NCBI GenBank assembly: GCA_018136815.1
Contig: CM030939.1
Coordinates: forward strand, 2,364,808-2,428,807
DNA from: Isochrysis galbana
Lineage: Eukaryota > Haptophyta > Isochrysidales > Isochrysidaceae
Length of the DNA: 64,000 nt
Direction of reading: 5' to 3'
The notes under the pieces were generated by a model. It was not told the origin of the DNA and searched no databases. It saw nothing but the letters and a program-made list of their open reading frames with translations. The translations under genes and the position numbers were made by a program. Of this stretch, positions 21,340 through 31,673 are shown piece after piece (position 1 is the first letter of the stretch; each line of letters opens with the position of its first letter).

Positions 21340-21672
21340 GAGAGCGAGAGCAGAAAGAGAAGAGGAGAGAGAGAGAAGAGAGAGAGAGAAGAGAGAGAAG
21401 AGAGAGAGAGAGGGAGAGAGAGGGAGAGAGAGGGACAGAGAGAGAGGGAGAGGGAGATGAGAGAGAGAGAGAGAGAGGGACAGAGAGAGGGAGATGAGAG
21501 AGAGAGAGAGGGAGATGAGAGAGAGAGAGGGAGATGAGAGAGAGAGAGGGAGATGAGAGAGAGAGAGGGAGATGAGAGAGAGAGAGGGAGATGAGAGAGA
21601 GAGAGGGAGATGAGAGAGAGAGAGGGAGATGAGAGAGAGAGAGGGAGATGAGAGAGAGAGAGGAGTAGAAGA
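21340..21672. repeat. GA microsatellite with a 19-bp tandem unit
   Basis: GA-rich sequence leads into a regular 19-bp period (GAGATGAGAGAGAGAGAGG type) from about 21512 to 21655. The tract ends about 50 bp before the IspH start codon, so it probably lies in the promoter or 5' UTR. Confidence 0.85.
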
Positions 21673-21719
21673 CGAGAGAGAGACGAGACGACAGAGGGAG
21701 AAGAAGAGGGAGAGCGAGA

Positions 21720-23484
21720 ATGGCCTCCGCCGCCTCCGCCGTCGCGCTGCTTCTTGGCGGCGCCGCGGGGCTGCAGCTCGTCGCGTCCCCCCGCTGCCGC
21801 GTGGCGATGTGCACGCCTTCCACCTCTCCTCCTGGCACGCTCGACAAGCGCGCCGAGCGCCGGCGCATCATGTCTGAGGAGAGGTACAAGCGAGGGAATG
21901 CTCCGTTTGACAAAGGGATTCACTCGGATGTCGCGGGCAAGATGAGCGAGAAGTTCGCCTCGGAGCTGATCGCCGAGATGCGCGATGCAGCGCTCCGTGA
22001 GATCACGCGCGGAGAAGCCGAGCGCGCCATCACATTCCGCCTCGCAAAGGACTACGGATTCTGCTGGGGCGTCGAGCGCTCGATTGAGCTTGCGTGGGCG
22101 GCGAGGGATGCTTACCCTGACAAGCGGATGCACATCACGAACGAGCTGATCCACAATCCGGGGGTGAATGACCTACTGAAGGACATGGACATCAACTTCA
22201 TCGAGAAGACCGAGCAAGGCAAGCGCTTCTCGGACATCCAAGACGGTGACGTAGTCATCCTACCTGCGTTTGGCGCCTCGCTCGAGGAGATGCAGATGCT
22301 CGACAAGCAGGGGGTGACGGTGGTCGACACCACGTGCCCGTGGGTCTCCAAAGTGTGGACTACCGTGGACAAGCATGCGCGCAACGACATGACCTCCGTC
22401 ATCCACGGCAAGTGGGCGCATGAGGAGTCGGTCGCCACTGCCTCGATGGCGCAGCACTACATCATCATCAAGGACATGAAGGAGGCGCAGGAGATCGCCT
22501 CATACATCATGGGTGAGGAGGGGGCCCTCACCGACGAGCAGCTGCTCGAGAAGTATAAGAACGCCATCTCCAAGGGGTTCGACCCCAAGAAGCACCTCAA
22601 GAAGATTGGTGCGCGCGCTCTTCCCTGCACGCCAAGGCGGCCGATGACGGCGCCCTTGCCCGCATTGAGTGCCAGTGGTATCACCGCGACATTCTCGCCG
22701 CCCCGTGCCTTGCCACGCAGGTGTCGCCAACCAGACGACCATGTATAAGAAGGAGACCCAGGCGATTGGCAGGCTTCTCGAGAAGGCCATGATCCAGGCC
22801 TATGGTCCCGAGCATGCCGCGGAGAACTTTGCGGCCTTTGACACCATCTGCGACGCCACGCAGGTGCGGCGCGGGGGATGTCGCGCACCGCGCGCTGCCC
22901 GCTGTACTGCTCACCCAAAGGTTCTAGGCAACCGCAGCGCGGCCACATCGGCGCTCACACGAGGGATTGCCCAGCGTCCGGTCTGAGGCGCTGTGCGTCT
23001 CCGGGACGTTGCCCTTGTTGGCATTACCCGGCCTCCCTTATCACAGCTAGCCTCTTTCACATGGCCAACTATGGGTGCAGCTCTGGCATTGTGATTTGGC
23101 CCGCCAAAGCGTTGTCCCCGTCCATGTAATGTGCAGGTTCGTCAGGATGCGATTCAAGAGATGTCGGCCAACGAGGCCGACGACCTTGACTTCATTTTGG
23201 TCGTGGGCGGCTGGGACTCGTCCAACACTGCGCATCTGCTCGAGATCCCGATCCACGCAGGCGTCCCGGCCTATCACATCAATGTCCCTTCGTGCATCTC
23301 CCCCGACGGCAGCATCACGCACCGCACCGTCGACGGTGAGATCGTGACGACTCCCAACTTCCTGCCTCTTGATCGCAAGGCCATTGTCGGTGTCACCTCG
23401 GGCGCGTCCACACCGGACTCGGTTGTGCAGGAGTGCCTCGAGCAGCTCGTGCTCCTCAAGTCGCTTGCCCCGGTTTCCGCCTGA
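21720..23484 (+). CDS. ispH: 4-hydroxy-3-methylbut-2-enyl diphosphate reductase
   Basis: There are three exons: 21720-22608, 22721-22863 and 23137-23484. Both donors are GTGCG-type, both acceptors CAG; phases fit and give 459 residues. IspH is the last enzyme of the plastid MEP pathway and reduces HMBPP to IPP and DMAPP with a [4Fe-4S] cluster. The three cluster cysteines are visible at about C115 (GFCWGVERS), C206 (DTTCPWVSKVW) and C340 (TICDATQ), with spacing like plant and cyanobacterial enzymes. IHGKWAHEES and the C-terminal VVGGWDSSNT and TSGASTPDSVVQ also fit. The start MASAASAVALLLGGAAGLQL followed by a basic stretch looks like signal peptide plus transit peptide, suggesting import into a complex plastid. 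Confidence 0.95.
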
Positions 23485-24263
23485 TTGGAGAACGTGTGCC
23501 ACGCTTCTGGCCTCACGCCAAGGCGATTGTACCTGCCGCCGTCGCATGCTAGGTTGCACAATGGCGCTCTGCTTCTCTAGCTTTCATCGTGTGCGCGAGG
23601 CCCGTAACAACGTGTCCACTGCCGCTAGGCAGTAGGATTCATCTCGCCCGACTTGGAAGGTCGCCGTTCGGTACGCTGCGGCGGCAGTAGATCATCGCGG
23701 CGGGAGGAAGCCTGCCGAAGGAGAAGAATCCTGCCGATGAGCAGTCCGAGAGCACTGCTAGAGTTTGCTTCATAGCGCGATTGGGCGGGTGTTGTTCGTT
23801 GCAAGGGAGCAGAGCCCATCGTAGCCTTGCAGGGAGTGCACTTCGTACCCCATGCTCCCTTCTTTGTATAGTGTTTGTCCGGGAGAATTGGCTGGGCGTG
23901 CACTCCGGGTGTTAGTGGATGAACGCAATTTCATTAGTTCCGTCTGCGTACTGCTTGTATTTGCGGTGCTTGCAAGCCAAAACAAACGCTCTTTTATTAT
24001 ATGTGATTGCTATGGGGCGCCCCCCTCCCCACGCACATCCATGCGCGCCCATGCCCGCCGCCGCGAGCTGAGCAAAGCCCACAAAAATCCCGCCCGAGCC
24101 CCACAACATTGCGCTCCAGCTGACGAACGACGACGACGACTTCAGCGTCAAGCGCCACTTGCCACTTGGCTCGCGCATCGGCAATGAGTCCGACGCGCCA
24201 CGTACAACACAATATACAATATTTATTATTCGTGCCTAACTTTAACTAACTTAAACTATCTTT
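23485..24263. other. intergenic, no gene seen
   Basis: I see no coding signal or clear repeat between the IspH stop and the nested mobile elements that begin near 24250. Confidence 0.4.
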
Positions 24264-24278
24264 AAAAGGATAGGGTCA

Positions 24279-26075
24279 CAACTATCAATAAAACTGATAG
24301 GGTCATGGGGGCCCCGTGCTCCCGCCCCTCCTCCATCGCAGACACCCCCTGGGTGGACCTGCACACTCAACCTCAGCCCCTGCCTGCTGGCAAGGGCTGA
24401 GCTGACATCACTCTGGCACAGACCCTCGCCGAGCGCGCATCGCGCGCCGCACGCATTCGCCTGCACTGGCCCACTGGCCCCTGATCGTACTGACCCCCCA
24501 CTCCACCACTGAGCCACAGACCACCTGAGCCGCCAGGAGGGCACCCAGGACCAGCGAGGCCAGCGAGGGAGAGGCAGGAGAGGCCAGGGGCCCAGCCCCA
24601 GCCTCCACTGCCCCCTGAGCTGGCCCAGCTGGCCCTCTGGGGGGACCCGAGGGTCCCCTCAGAGGGGTGCCATGGCGCGCGCAGGCATCGCACGCCCGTA
24701 AGAGAACGAAGAGAACCGCGAGAAAAGAACGACAAAAAAACGACGCGATCTGACCCAAGAAAAGGTAAGACTCACGCCTGTCTACGGTATGTTTACAGGC
24801 CGACACCCCGAGCGACACACGAATGCCGCGAAAACGCGGAGATACTTGAAAAAGACGCGAGAAGAGGGGGCCAAGACCTCCCAGGGGCACGAAGTGTCAC
24901 ATGCAACAGGTGTTTACGTTTGTTTTGCCACAGGAACACCACACCAGCAGGTCTGCCCCAGCCCACCCCCTGCACTTGGCCCGTTGTAGTGCACGCGGCC
25001 CCCCCCCCCCGATGCACCAAAGACAAAGGAATGAAGGGGGTGGTGTAAGGGAGTGAGTAAACTGGGGTAGGGCCGGGTAAGAGTTTCGCGAAACTCATCG
25101 CGAAACTTGGGTCACTTTTTTGGCCCTGAAACTTTCGCGAAACTTGGGCCCCAAAATTGCCCGTATGCGAAACTCCGCGAAACTTACCGTTACGACGTTA
25201 CGGTTACGGTCGCCGCTGGCCGCTGGCGAGAGGCAAGTAACGAGGAGCGGAAAAAAATCTGAAGATCCAGGGCTAACGCTAACACCTATTGCTAGACTGG
25301 CATCCTCTTTCTACCTCCCGTTCGTCATCGCCCTTACTTCCCTTTCCTTCGCCCCCTTTCCTTCCCCCCCTCGTTCCTTTTACTTTGGTTTTGGGGGTGC
25401 GGCCCAAGTGCTCAGGTGCTCTGCTGCCATGGGCCCGGCTCGGAGTGCGAGTTCGAGGGAGGCCTTTCGTTATGCGCTATAGACTATCTATAGATGTCGT
25501 TGCCCTACCTATCGAGGTATTTTGTGCGCCGTGCTCGTATACTTGTGTCGTTCTGGTTCCCTCCTCGTGTCGGAGTGTCGGGATTGTCCTGGCAGGACGT
25601 CCTGGGTGCGCACTTAGTTCTTAGTTGTGCCTTGTGCCTATCGTCTCGTCTCCCGGCTGATTTTCGGGGTGGCTACAACCAAGTGTATCACTCGCAGACG
25701 CAGGTGAAGGCGCGGGTGAAGATATCCCCGCAGGCCTTGCAAAGACCCTGGCACCCTGGCAGAGCCCGGGGGCGGGCGTACGGGGCATCATGGCGCCCCA
25801 GCAACCAACTACAGCTACAGCTACATTTAAAATTGCATGTACGTACATACAACATACAACTCCTCGAAAAAGACGCGAAACTTGCGAAACTTATTGCGAA
25901 ACTTGGGCGGATTAGTGCGAAACTTTGCAAAACTTTTGCGCGAAACTTGGGGGGGTCCGGCGCGAAACTCTTACCAGGCCCTAAACTGGGGTAATAGGCG
26001 ATGTCGTGAGTGAGTACCGTGAGTACGTGGACTGTATAGCTAGCGTGAGTAGCCCGAATCTTCAGATGTTTTATT
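24279..26075 (+). mobile_element. hairpin-headed retroposon (R6) containing a hAT element
   Basis: A 15-bp duplication AAAAGGATAGGGTCA lies at 24264-24278 and 26076-26090. The head is CTATCAATAAAACTGATAG followed by GGTC and ATGGGGG. A GGTAAGACTCACGC motif is at 24765. The tail is CCCGAATCTTCAGATGTTTT and then ATT. Removing the hAT insertion at 25068-25983 and its 8-bp duplication leaves about 0.87 kb, the usual size of the family. The site itself lies in the head of an older relative (CTATC-tttaaaag-GATAG, then ATGGAGCGCGCG at 26090), whose other end is near 26160. Confidence 0.85.
25068..25983 (+). mobile_element. non-autonomous hAT-type element (hAT-3)
   Basis: Inverted ends of 23 bp match at 22 positions; they begin TAGGGCCGGGTAAGAG (25068) and finish CTCTTACCAGGCCCTA (25983). 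They are flanked by a perfect 8-bp duplication AACTGGGG at 25060-25067 and 25984-25991. Many GCGAAACTT motifs crowd both subterminal regions (25085-25185 and 25875-25970), as expected for transposase-binding sites in hAT elements. The interior (about 25249-25480) resembles the T-tailed retroposon body seen at 19871, so another insertion is nested here. No transposase frame is present. Confidence 0.88.
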
Positions 26076-26090
26076 AAAAGGATAGGGTCA

Positions 26091-27188
26091 TGGAGCGCGC
26101 GCCGCTCAGGTCTCCTTCCGTCGAAAGAGGACCATGTAATTTTCTTTTTATGAATTTCAGTTTTTACGTTAGCTATCAACAATAAATACTCGTTATTTTA
26201 TGTGCCCCCTAGTTTGTTCAATCCCTTTTGCTCAGCATTCTCCGTCTTCGTCACCTCCAACAAGCGTTGCGCGTTGCGCCCCAGAGTCGCGCCTTATGAC
26301 CGCACGCTGCGCCACGCTGCCGGGCTCTAGCTAGGCGACTAGGCGAGAGCGCGAGAGCCCTATCTGGCGACGCTGACGCATGCCGCTGTCGCGCTCCATG
26401 GCCGGCATGTCGGTCGGCACCGGCGATGTCCCGTGCCCGCCAGTTCCTAGCCTCCCTCCAGCGTCCTAGCCAACCAATGCCAATGCGCCCCTCATCCTCA
26501 TCCTCATCCTCAGCCCTTTGCGAGCCGCCTGGCGCCCCTAATGCCCCCATGACCCTTGAATACGTTTTACAATCGCTTCTTGTTTGTGCTCTTGTTGCGC
26601 CTACCATCAGCATCAACCCCCTCCCCACGCATACACAACTTCTAACAACCACAACACTACACCACTTCGCCAGTCCCGCCTCAAAACACACAACGCAAAT
26701 CTAAAGCTAATGCTAATCCGCGGCCGCACACGATGAATAAACTTAGTTGCGATGAAAATTAGGTATAGGCCGCGCGGTGAAAATATACTAAACATTCGGA
26801 ACTGACCACAGTCTACAATAGCAACGATGTGTGACGAGTCGTACGGCAGAGCCTACCGCTCAATCGCTCTGTGCTCCCGCCATCGTCATTAGAGAGTGAA
26901 TAGCTCTCTGAGCTAGCTAACCTACGTATGCTCCAAGAATGCACCGGTCTATTCATCCCTGCTGAGATAGCTGCAGCTAGTAGTGCTCGTGCTGAAAATT
27001 GGGACCTAGCATCCTAGCACTGCTAGCTGCGGCAGGCAATGCTAGCCTAGTTGCGGCAGGCAATGCTAGGTTCTCACCCAAGCGTGTGCAACGGGCTCCC
27101 AACAACTTCCAAGCATGCAAGGGATGTGCTCTATGCCCCAAAAATAGCGGATCGCGATCCTAAGTTCATGGCTGCCAGCTCTGCCCCA
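26091..27188. other. repeat debris, no gene seen
   Basis: The first 75 bases are the tail of an older retroposon. An orphan half of the AACTAAGTTTAT head occurs near 26740. A short tandem CTGCGGCAGGCAATGCTAG is repeated twice at about 27027-27068. Confidence 0.4.
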
Positions 27189-27875
27189 TCATGGTCGAAC
27201 GGTTGGGGGAGCTGCCCTGGCCGTGAGAGGTCTCATGGCCACCGAGGCATAGGGTGTACGTGTCGGAGAGGGTATCTGCGCGATCAGATCATCAAAAACA
27301 ACAAACTGATTCTGTTGGGGTACGTACTGCGTGAGACTATAATGCCTCCGTAAGAAGCCCAGCAATTTGGGTGAGGGCCTATCGTATGCCATGTGGGAAG
27401 CGCTGCACGCCTCGTGCGCCATCATCACCTCGAATAGCTTACGGCCAAGCCCCTGACGCTGGAAGCACTCGGAGATGTAGAAATCCAGGACGCATCGCTG
27501 GCGCCGTAGCTCTAAGATCATCCCATCACGAGTCCAGTGAAAGAGATCTTTCTCGCCCACCTTGAGAAGACCTACGATTTCTTGTGTGCTCCCCTCTGTC
27601 TCATGAAAACCATCATCTACAGGCGAGCTAGCCTGCCGAAGAGGGTCGTGGAGAGCGAGGTATAGACGGTCGTCTGAGAGCCTGAACTTGTTGGCTGAGG
27701 TGACGGGATTGTCGAGCCCCTGCGCGCGCGCACTGGCTGCTCCCAGAGCGTCGATAAGCACGTCGAGCGCCGGGTGCCTCCGCCCACTCTCGATTCTCAC
27801 ACACATTAGCCCGTCCCTCTCGTCCGCCGACCCGCGCAAGAAGGGCAGCAGTTCAGGCGCAACGGCATGTGCCAT
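27189..27875 (-). CDS. alpha-tubulin N-acetyltransferase (ATAT1/MEC-17 type)
   Basis: A single minus-strand frame encodes 228 residues. The whole length aligns by eye with the MEC-17 GNAT fold: VLIDALGAASARAQGLDNPV then TSA (residues 40-61), EIVGLLKVGEKDLF (99-112), CVLDFYISECFQRQGLGRKL (128-147) and YDRPSPKLLGFLRRHYSL (164-181), ending QFVVFDDL. The residues matching catalytic Cys120 and Asp157 of the human enzyme are C128 and D165, so it should be active. It acetylates Lys40 of alpha-tubulin inside stable microtubules, mainly axonemes, and fits with the SHIPPO gene as part of a ciliary gene set. It is transcribed away from the unknown gene at 29446. Confidence 0.93.
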   Translation of the reverse strand: MAHAVAPELLPFLRGSADERDGLMCVRIESGRRHPALDVLIDALGAASARAQGLDNPVTSANKFRLSDDRLYLALHDPLRQASSPVDDGFHETEGSTQEIVGLLKVGEKDLFHWTRDGMILELRRQRCVLDFYISECFQRQGLGRKLFEVMMAHEACSASHMAYDRPSPKLLGFLRRHYSLTQYVPQQNQFVVFDDLIAQIPSPTRTPYASVAMRPLTARAAPPTVRP

Positions 27876-28555
27876 CGGCAGACCTTGGGGTGAATCGGCG
27901 GCGGGGAGCCTTTGCTCTCTCTCTCACACACACACTCCTTTCTTTGTCCTCTCTCTCTCGCGAACGTTTCTCTCTCTCTCTCTCTCTCTCTCCTCCTCGC
28001 CTGCTTCCCTCGCTGCCCCTCCCCTCTCTCGTTCTCTCTCCCTCTCTCCTTTTTTCCCTCCCTCGCTCGCTGCGCTCTCTCCCCGCCAGCACATCTTCAA
28101 GGGTTCTTACCAATAGATGAAAAGGGGTTGAAAACCGAATTAGAAGGGCGTTCTAAGACAGCCGCGTTCCTGAAACCTTCCCCAAACCGACTCTTGTGAT
28201 CTTTAGAGTAGAGGCTTTTGACATGGTTCTCGGAAGGTTTGAGGAGCGGAGTTGGGACAGCTCCTTCAACCCTCTTACAACCGCCATTGTAAAGAAGCGC
28301 AGGCCTCCCAGCAGCGAGATCTGTCTTTCAACCGAGTTTAACCAGGTATTCATAGACCCACGGATTTTGTACGATAAAGAGGGGTGTTACAAGCTATGTA
28401 CACCGGTCAGAAGACAAGGATTGAACACCGAATAGCAATCTCAAAAATAGACGCAGTACTCCACTTGATTTGCCGCCGCCGATGTTTATCGCCGGTGAGA
28501 GACCGGTACTTTTTGTCCCCTTGCGGTGTCTTTATTCACGCTATCGCACATCGAC
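27876..28555. other. upstream region of the acetyltransferase gene
   Basis: A CT-rich tract at 27915-28085 lies just upstream of the minus-strand start codon (GA-rich in the transcribed sense). At 28196-28435 a plus-strand frame of 79 codons has protein-like composition (FDMVLGRFEERSWDSSFNPL) but no recognisable domain, and it runs into the satellite. I leave it uncalled. Confidence 0.4.
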
Positions 28556-29361
28556 GGGAACGAGAGGAGAGAGGAGAGAGGAGAGAGAGGAGAGAGAGGA
28601 GAGAGAGGAGAGAGAGGAGAGAGAGGAGAGAGAGGAGAGAGAGGAGAGAGAGGAGAGAGAGGAGAGAGAGGAGAGAGAGGAGAGAGAGGAGAGAGAGGAG
28701 AGAGGAGAGAGGAGAGAGGAGAGAGGAGAGAGGAGAGAGGAGAGAGGAGAGAGGAGAGAGGAGAGAGGAGAGAGGAGAGAGGAGAGAGGAGAGAGGAGAG
28801 AGGAGAGAGGAGAGAGGAGAGAGGAGAGAGGAGAGAGGAGAGAGGAGAGAGGAGAGAGGAGAGAGGAGAGAGGAGAGAGGAGAGAGGAGAGAGGAGAGAG
28901 GAGAGAGGAGAGAGGAGAGAGGAGAGAGGAGAGAGGAGAGAGGAGAGAGGAGAGAGGAGAGAGGAGAGAGGAGAGAGGAGAGAGGAGAGAGGAGAGAGGA
29001 GAGAGGAGAGAGGAGAGAGGAGAGAGGAGAGAGGAGAGAGGAGAGAGGAGAGAGGAGAGAGGAGAGAGGAGAGAGGAGAGGAGAGAGGAGAGAGGAGAGA
29101 GGAGAGAGGAGAGAGGAGAGAGGAGAGAGGAGAGAGGAGAGAGAGGAGAGAGGAGAGAGGAGAGAGGAGAGAGGAGAGAGGAGAGAGGAGAGAGGAGAGA
29201 GGAGAGAGGAGAGAGGAGAGAGGAGAGAGGAGAGAGGAGAGAGGAGAGAGGAGAGAGGAGAGAGGAGAGAGGAGAGAGGAGAGAGGAGAGAGGAGGGAGG
29301 AGAGAGGAGAGAGGAGAGAGGAGAGAGGAGAGAGGAGAGAGGAGAGAGGAGAGAGGAGAGC
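28556..29361. repeat. 800-bp GA satellite: 9-bp then 7-bp unit
   Basis: From about 28560 to 28690 the unit is GAGAGAGGA (9 bp). From there to 29361 it is GGAGAGA (7 bp), about 90 copies with only a few slips, for example near 29079 and 29140. All three plus frames and two minus frames stay open across it because no stop can form. It ends about 85 bp upstream of the ATG at 29446. Confidence 0.95.
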
Positions 29362-29445
29362 ATTGGGGGGGGAAGGGAGCCAGGGGGGACAGGAGAGAGA
29401 AAAGGAAGGAGCCCCACCCCCTCCTACCCCCGCGGAAGGAGAAAG

Positions 29446-30748
29446 ATGCCTCCCACCGCCAGCCTGTCTGCTCTGAGGCAGTCGATCACCCCGCAGAGCG
29501 CGCCGCTGTGCGAGCACGTGTGGGACGCGGGCGCATTCTACGTCGGTCGACGCTACTCCCAGTGCTTTGAGCAGAGTGAGCGGAGCGCACAGATCATCTC
29601 TCTCCGCCGTGCAGCCCTCGCGTGCACCCGCCGCCACCACCAGAGCGCTGGCACGTATTCCGAGGCGCTCTTCGGAATCTACGATAATCCCGGCACGGCG
29701 GAGTATGAGCCTAAATGTGCGGCCATCTTCTTCGACAAAGGCACCTACTTGATGAGGATGGCTGAGCCTGCCAACAGCTTGAGCTCGTTCCGCGCTTACG
29801 ACGAGGTGGTGTGCACTCCTGGCGTGGATGAGTTCCACGAGAGCGCAGCATTTATGGGCTGGGCTTCCTTCAACTATCATGCCTCTGGGGGTCCACAAGG
29901 CGGTTGGACGTTGAACCTCGACCAGCACTCAATCAGCTGCATCGCCCTCCGCACCATAGAGAAGGTGCAGCACCATTGCTTTCCATTTCTACCTTCCCTA
30001 TCTCACGTGATCAACACCTGATCCTCTGCCCTGTATATTAACCTGGCAATTCCTGCGAACCAGGGTCTTCGGGTAACGCGGACACCGTTGGATCTACAAG
30101 TGGCCGGGCTTACGTTCAATGTGAGCGAGCTCGCCTATCGCTGTGCAGCCGATGGAAAGCGATTGGTCGAGATGTGCAATGATGACCGCGATGAGGTGTT
30201 CTTGGACAACATGAATGCCTTCGCCGATGCCATGTTCGATTCCGTGCCTTATGCCTACGACATAATTCCAGTAGTGTACGCCCCCTACATGCGCATGTGC
30301 GTGCCCGCCCACTCAACCGCTGCCTTCCGCCGTCCATTGCGGCATTGCTGTCCTCAGCTCACCCCTCCTTGAGGTGATTCAGTCTCAAGGCGCATTTTTC
30401 TGTGTTGTGCTTAGGTGCTTGGGTGAGCTCGGGTTTACCTTTCTTTCTCGCCTCCTGATCCTGACGAGTGGGGAGGACGTGTTGGACCTGGAGTTGCTCA
30501 GTCTACGCTTCTCAGAACTTCCCGAGCTCAGCCGGTCGGACTATACAAGTGAGGGGGGGGTATGTCGCGAGGCCATGGTCTCATCTGCATTCCTTTCTGT
30601 CGCTTTGGTCTTCTACGGCTACTTCGGAGACTTCGGCCGAATTACGGAGTTGCACAATGTGTGGCACTACCTGTCTGGAAAGGCGTTTTCCTCAGCGCTA
30701 AAAGCCACTCTTGCTCTCGAGAGAAAGATGTCGGCTAGAACATCTTAG
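29446..30748 (+). CDS. unrecognised 361-residue protein
   Basis: There are three exons: 29446-29964, 30064-30296 and 30415-30748. Donors are GTGCAG and GTGCGT, acceptors CCAG and TTAG. The phases fit: exon 2 enters in phase 0 and leaves in phase 2. The ATG at 29446 is the first after the satellite; the upstream open frame is only satellite. The protein has no signal peptide. It has several Cys and aromatic residues (AAIFFDKGTYLMRMAEPANS; YAYDIIPVVYAPYMRMC; SVALVFYGYFGDFGRITELH) and mildly hydrophobic helices towards the C-terminus, but no domain I know. Consistent splicing supports a real gene. Confidence 0.65.
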
Positions 30749-31028
30749 CGGGGTAAAGGTAGAAAACGGCAAGGGTACCAAGTAGCAAGACAGGGTCAAG
30801 TCTAGCTCTTGGTTGCATCTGAGCGATCGGCCTTTCATCCCGAAAATTATGCGGGAGAGCTTGTCGAACAAGGTCATTGTATTGTTAGCACGACGGTGAT
30901 GATCCTCCTCCTAAACCTTCGTCATTGTCCATTGCATCTTGCGCTCGGCCTCGACATCCCCTTATTTATCAAATGAGAGTCTAATGCCAATAGCCGAGAT
31001 GGAGAATGTTTATATGCTTGAGAGGCGA
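30749..31028. other. 3' flank, nothing seen
   Basis: No coding signal or repeat recognised before the truncated retroposon at 31029. Confidence 0.35.
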
Positions 31029-31145
31029 ACTAAGTTTATACTTAGTTCGCCCATGGGGGGGCACGAGCCCCCGCTCTCTTCACTCCTCCCCTGCCATGGG
31101 GGAGAAACCACCCATGCTCGCTCCTGGCATGCCTAATGGCTTTGT
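31029..31145 (+). mobile_element. truncated hairpin-headed retroposon
   Basis: It starts with AACTAAGTTTATACTTAGTT, then CGCCCATGGGG, and matches the first 115 bp of the copies at 16765, 42184 and 63163. Similarity is lost after CTGGCATGCCTAATGGC. No duplication found. Confidence 0.75.
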
Positions 31146-31673
31146 CGAGTCGAGCGCTACCGGAGGGCTCTGAGCCACTCCGTCGCGAGCGGCACCAGCG
31201 GTTAGCGCGGCGCTTTGGCCCTCCTCCCCGCCGGGAGTCGGGTGAATGAAATTCTGGATGGGGTCGGGCAACCCCATTTGGGTGTTTGGACTGGGGACGA
31301 ACGGCGAACGAAGGGCGGTGGGGCGGCGAGGCGCTCCTAGCGGGCCTAGAGTGTTGGATTGTAAGAGATTGTTAGACCTACAAAGGCAACTCTTCCCTCA
31401 GGGAGGGAGCCTAGACTGCTTGAGTGCAGCGACGCAGCGAACAATGACGGACCACGAACCTGAGAACAACAGGATACACCGACACCGACTGACTCATGAA
31501 CACACCGGAATCATTCACCCAAACCAAGCAAATTATCAAGCAACCGCGCGACCCCAAATCCAAATCACCGATAACCCAAACACGTCGCGAGAGACGAGAG
31601 ACGGAGAGAGAGAGCGAGAGAGAGAGAGACTCCGCAGCGACGGCCGGAGCGTGTCTCCCTCGTAACTTCCAAC
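31146..31673. other. intergenic, no gene seen
   Basis: GA-rich sequence at 31570-31635 precedes the pseudogene start. Nothing else recognised. Confidence 0.35.

Noticed and set aside
25085-25970. GCGAAACTT arrays as a CRISPR or tandem satellite
   Set aside because: Units are short, irregularly spaced and confined to the two subterminal regions of an element with hAT ends and an 8-bp duplication.
28384-29445. Very long open frames across the GA satellite on both strands (up to 545 codons)
   Set aside because: GA repeats cannot form stops; the frames are compositional. Only the part from ATG 29446 has protein-like sequence and splice support.
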